Under the pieces are notes generated by a model, which did no database searches, was not told where the DNA came from, and saw only the letters and a program-made list of their open reading frames with translations. Of a stretch of DNA of 64,000 nt, positions 63,660 to 64,000 are shown piece after piece. Both the position numbers and the translations under genes were made by a program. Source of the DNA: Tillus elongatus. Its lineage: Eukaryota > Arthropoda > Insecta > Coleoptera > Cleridae. The stretch spans positions 193,482,907-193,546,906 of the forward strand of contig OZ023262.1 of assembly GCA_964006375.1 (NCBI GenBank). Direction: 5' to 3'. Position 1 is the stretch's first letter, and every line of letters starts with the position of its first letter.

Positions 63660-64000
63660 GTTCGAATCTCGGCCGCAATATTTCGAAGTACGCGAGTTTT
63701 CTGGACTATGTTACGAAAATTCGCTGCAGGGTAGACACCGTTCTACTCCTCGCTAGGAGTGTTCACAAAATTTACAAGTTGAGGTAAGATGTATTAATGG
63801 TATGGCTTTTTGTCTTAAATGGCAAGCACGAAGTTTTAGAGAAATTTTAAGGAGAATTTACTGCTTGGTACAGTGATGCAGTCCAGTCCAGTACCTTTGG
63901 GTACCAGATAGGTACCGAATCATGTGAGTTGATCCTCTGAAACTGTATTTGTTTCATTATACTTTTTTACCAGTACAAACTGTTTTTGGCAACCTAATCA
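63660..64000. other. 3' region of the Gypsy-like relic or flank, unassigned
   Basis: A perfect B-box-like GGTTCGAATC occurs at 63659-63668, but there is no convincing A-box. No LTR start recognised. Confidence 0.35.

Noticed and set aside
63630..63690. Pol III promoter or tRNA at GGTTCGAATC
   Set aside because: Only the B-box is convincing; the upstream TGGCCAGAGAGG lies inside the gypsy reading frame and no cloverleaf forms.

Overview
The window is a TE-dominated stretch of an arthropod nuclear genome, most probably an insect. This rests on a 5-bp TTAGG/CCTAA-type repeat forming the tail of a local retrotransposon, on TE families typical of insects (RTE-like non-LTR, Penelope-like elements, Tc1/mariner, Merlin, tRNA-derived SINEs, Copia), and on one identifiable host gene with spliceosomal introns. 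The order cannot be fixed from this sequence.

The only host gene I can support is the autophagy gene ATG16 (ATG16L1-like), minus strand. Two consecutive WD40-repeat exons are recognisable, at 47525-47630 and 11486-11628. They join in the same phase (phase 1) and match the order of the WD40 propeller in ATG16L1. Everything between them (11629-47524, about 35.9 kb) is therefore one intron packed with transposons. The sequence on either side (1-11485 and 47631-64000) would be further introns or flank; I found no other exon there.

Layout. 1-600: transposase relic. 1006-2740: a (TA)n tract split by a SINE and a pogo-like element that itself carries a hAT-type element. 2820-3830: members of a (TA)n-carrying repeat family. 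4985-6660: scrambled R1/LOA-like non-LTR relic. 7094-7933: a GC-rich palindromic foldback element with promoter-like motifs. 7990-11094: DDE relic and 5'-truncated Copia element with 3' LTR. 11486-11628: ATG16 exon. 11809-12863: Tc1-like element with long terminal inverted repeats. 13490-18075: (TA)n-family copies, a SINE and a short TIR element. 18130-18760: DDE relic. 19303-38313: four copies of a TIR element ending ACTTCCACAT. 20794-43600: several Penelope-like (PLE) pieces, some with hammerhead-like motifs. 22790-27270: Copia, Tigger-like, RTE-like and mariner relics. 31739-32215 and 36272-37378: truncated copies of the non-LTR family seen complete at 50201-54553. 38400-41380: a segmental duplication, one copy of which is split by an RTE and a PLE insertion. 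44030-46600: two R1/LOA-like 3' fragments. 48491-54920: a Tc1/mariner-superfamily transposon with about 270-bp TIRs containing the non-LTR element. 55690-61160: RTE, Merlin, hAT, Jockey and CR1-like relics. 61300-63650: internally deleted Ty3/Gypsy-type element.

The pattern is repeated nesting, much of it into (TA)n microsatellites, with target-site duplications still readable for many insertions. The most unusual items are the very large ATG16 intron, the hammerhead-bearing PLE inverted pairs, the palindrome with CRE/YY1/NRF1-like motifs, and a non-LTR family tailed with telomere-like CCTAA repeats. No tRNA, rRNA or CRISPR was found.
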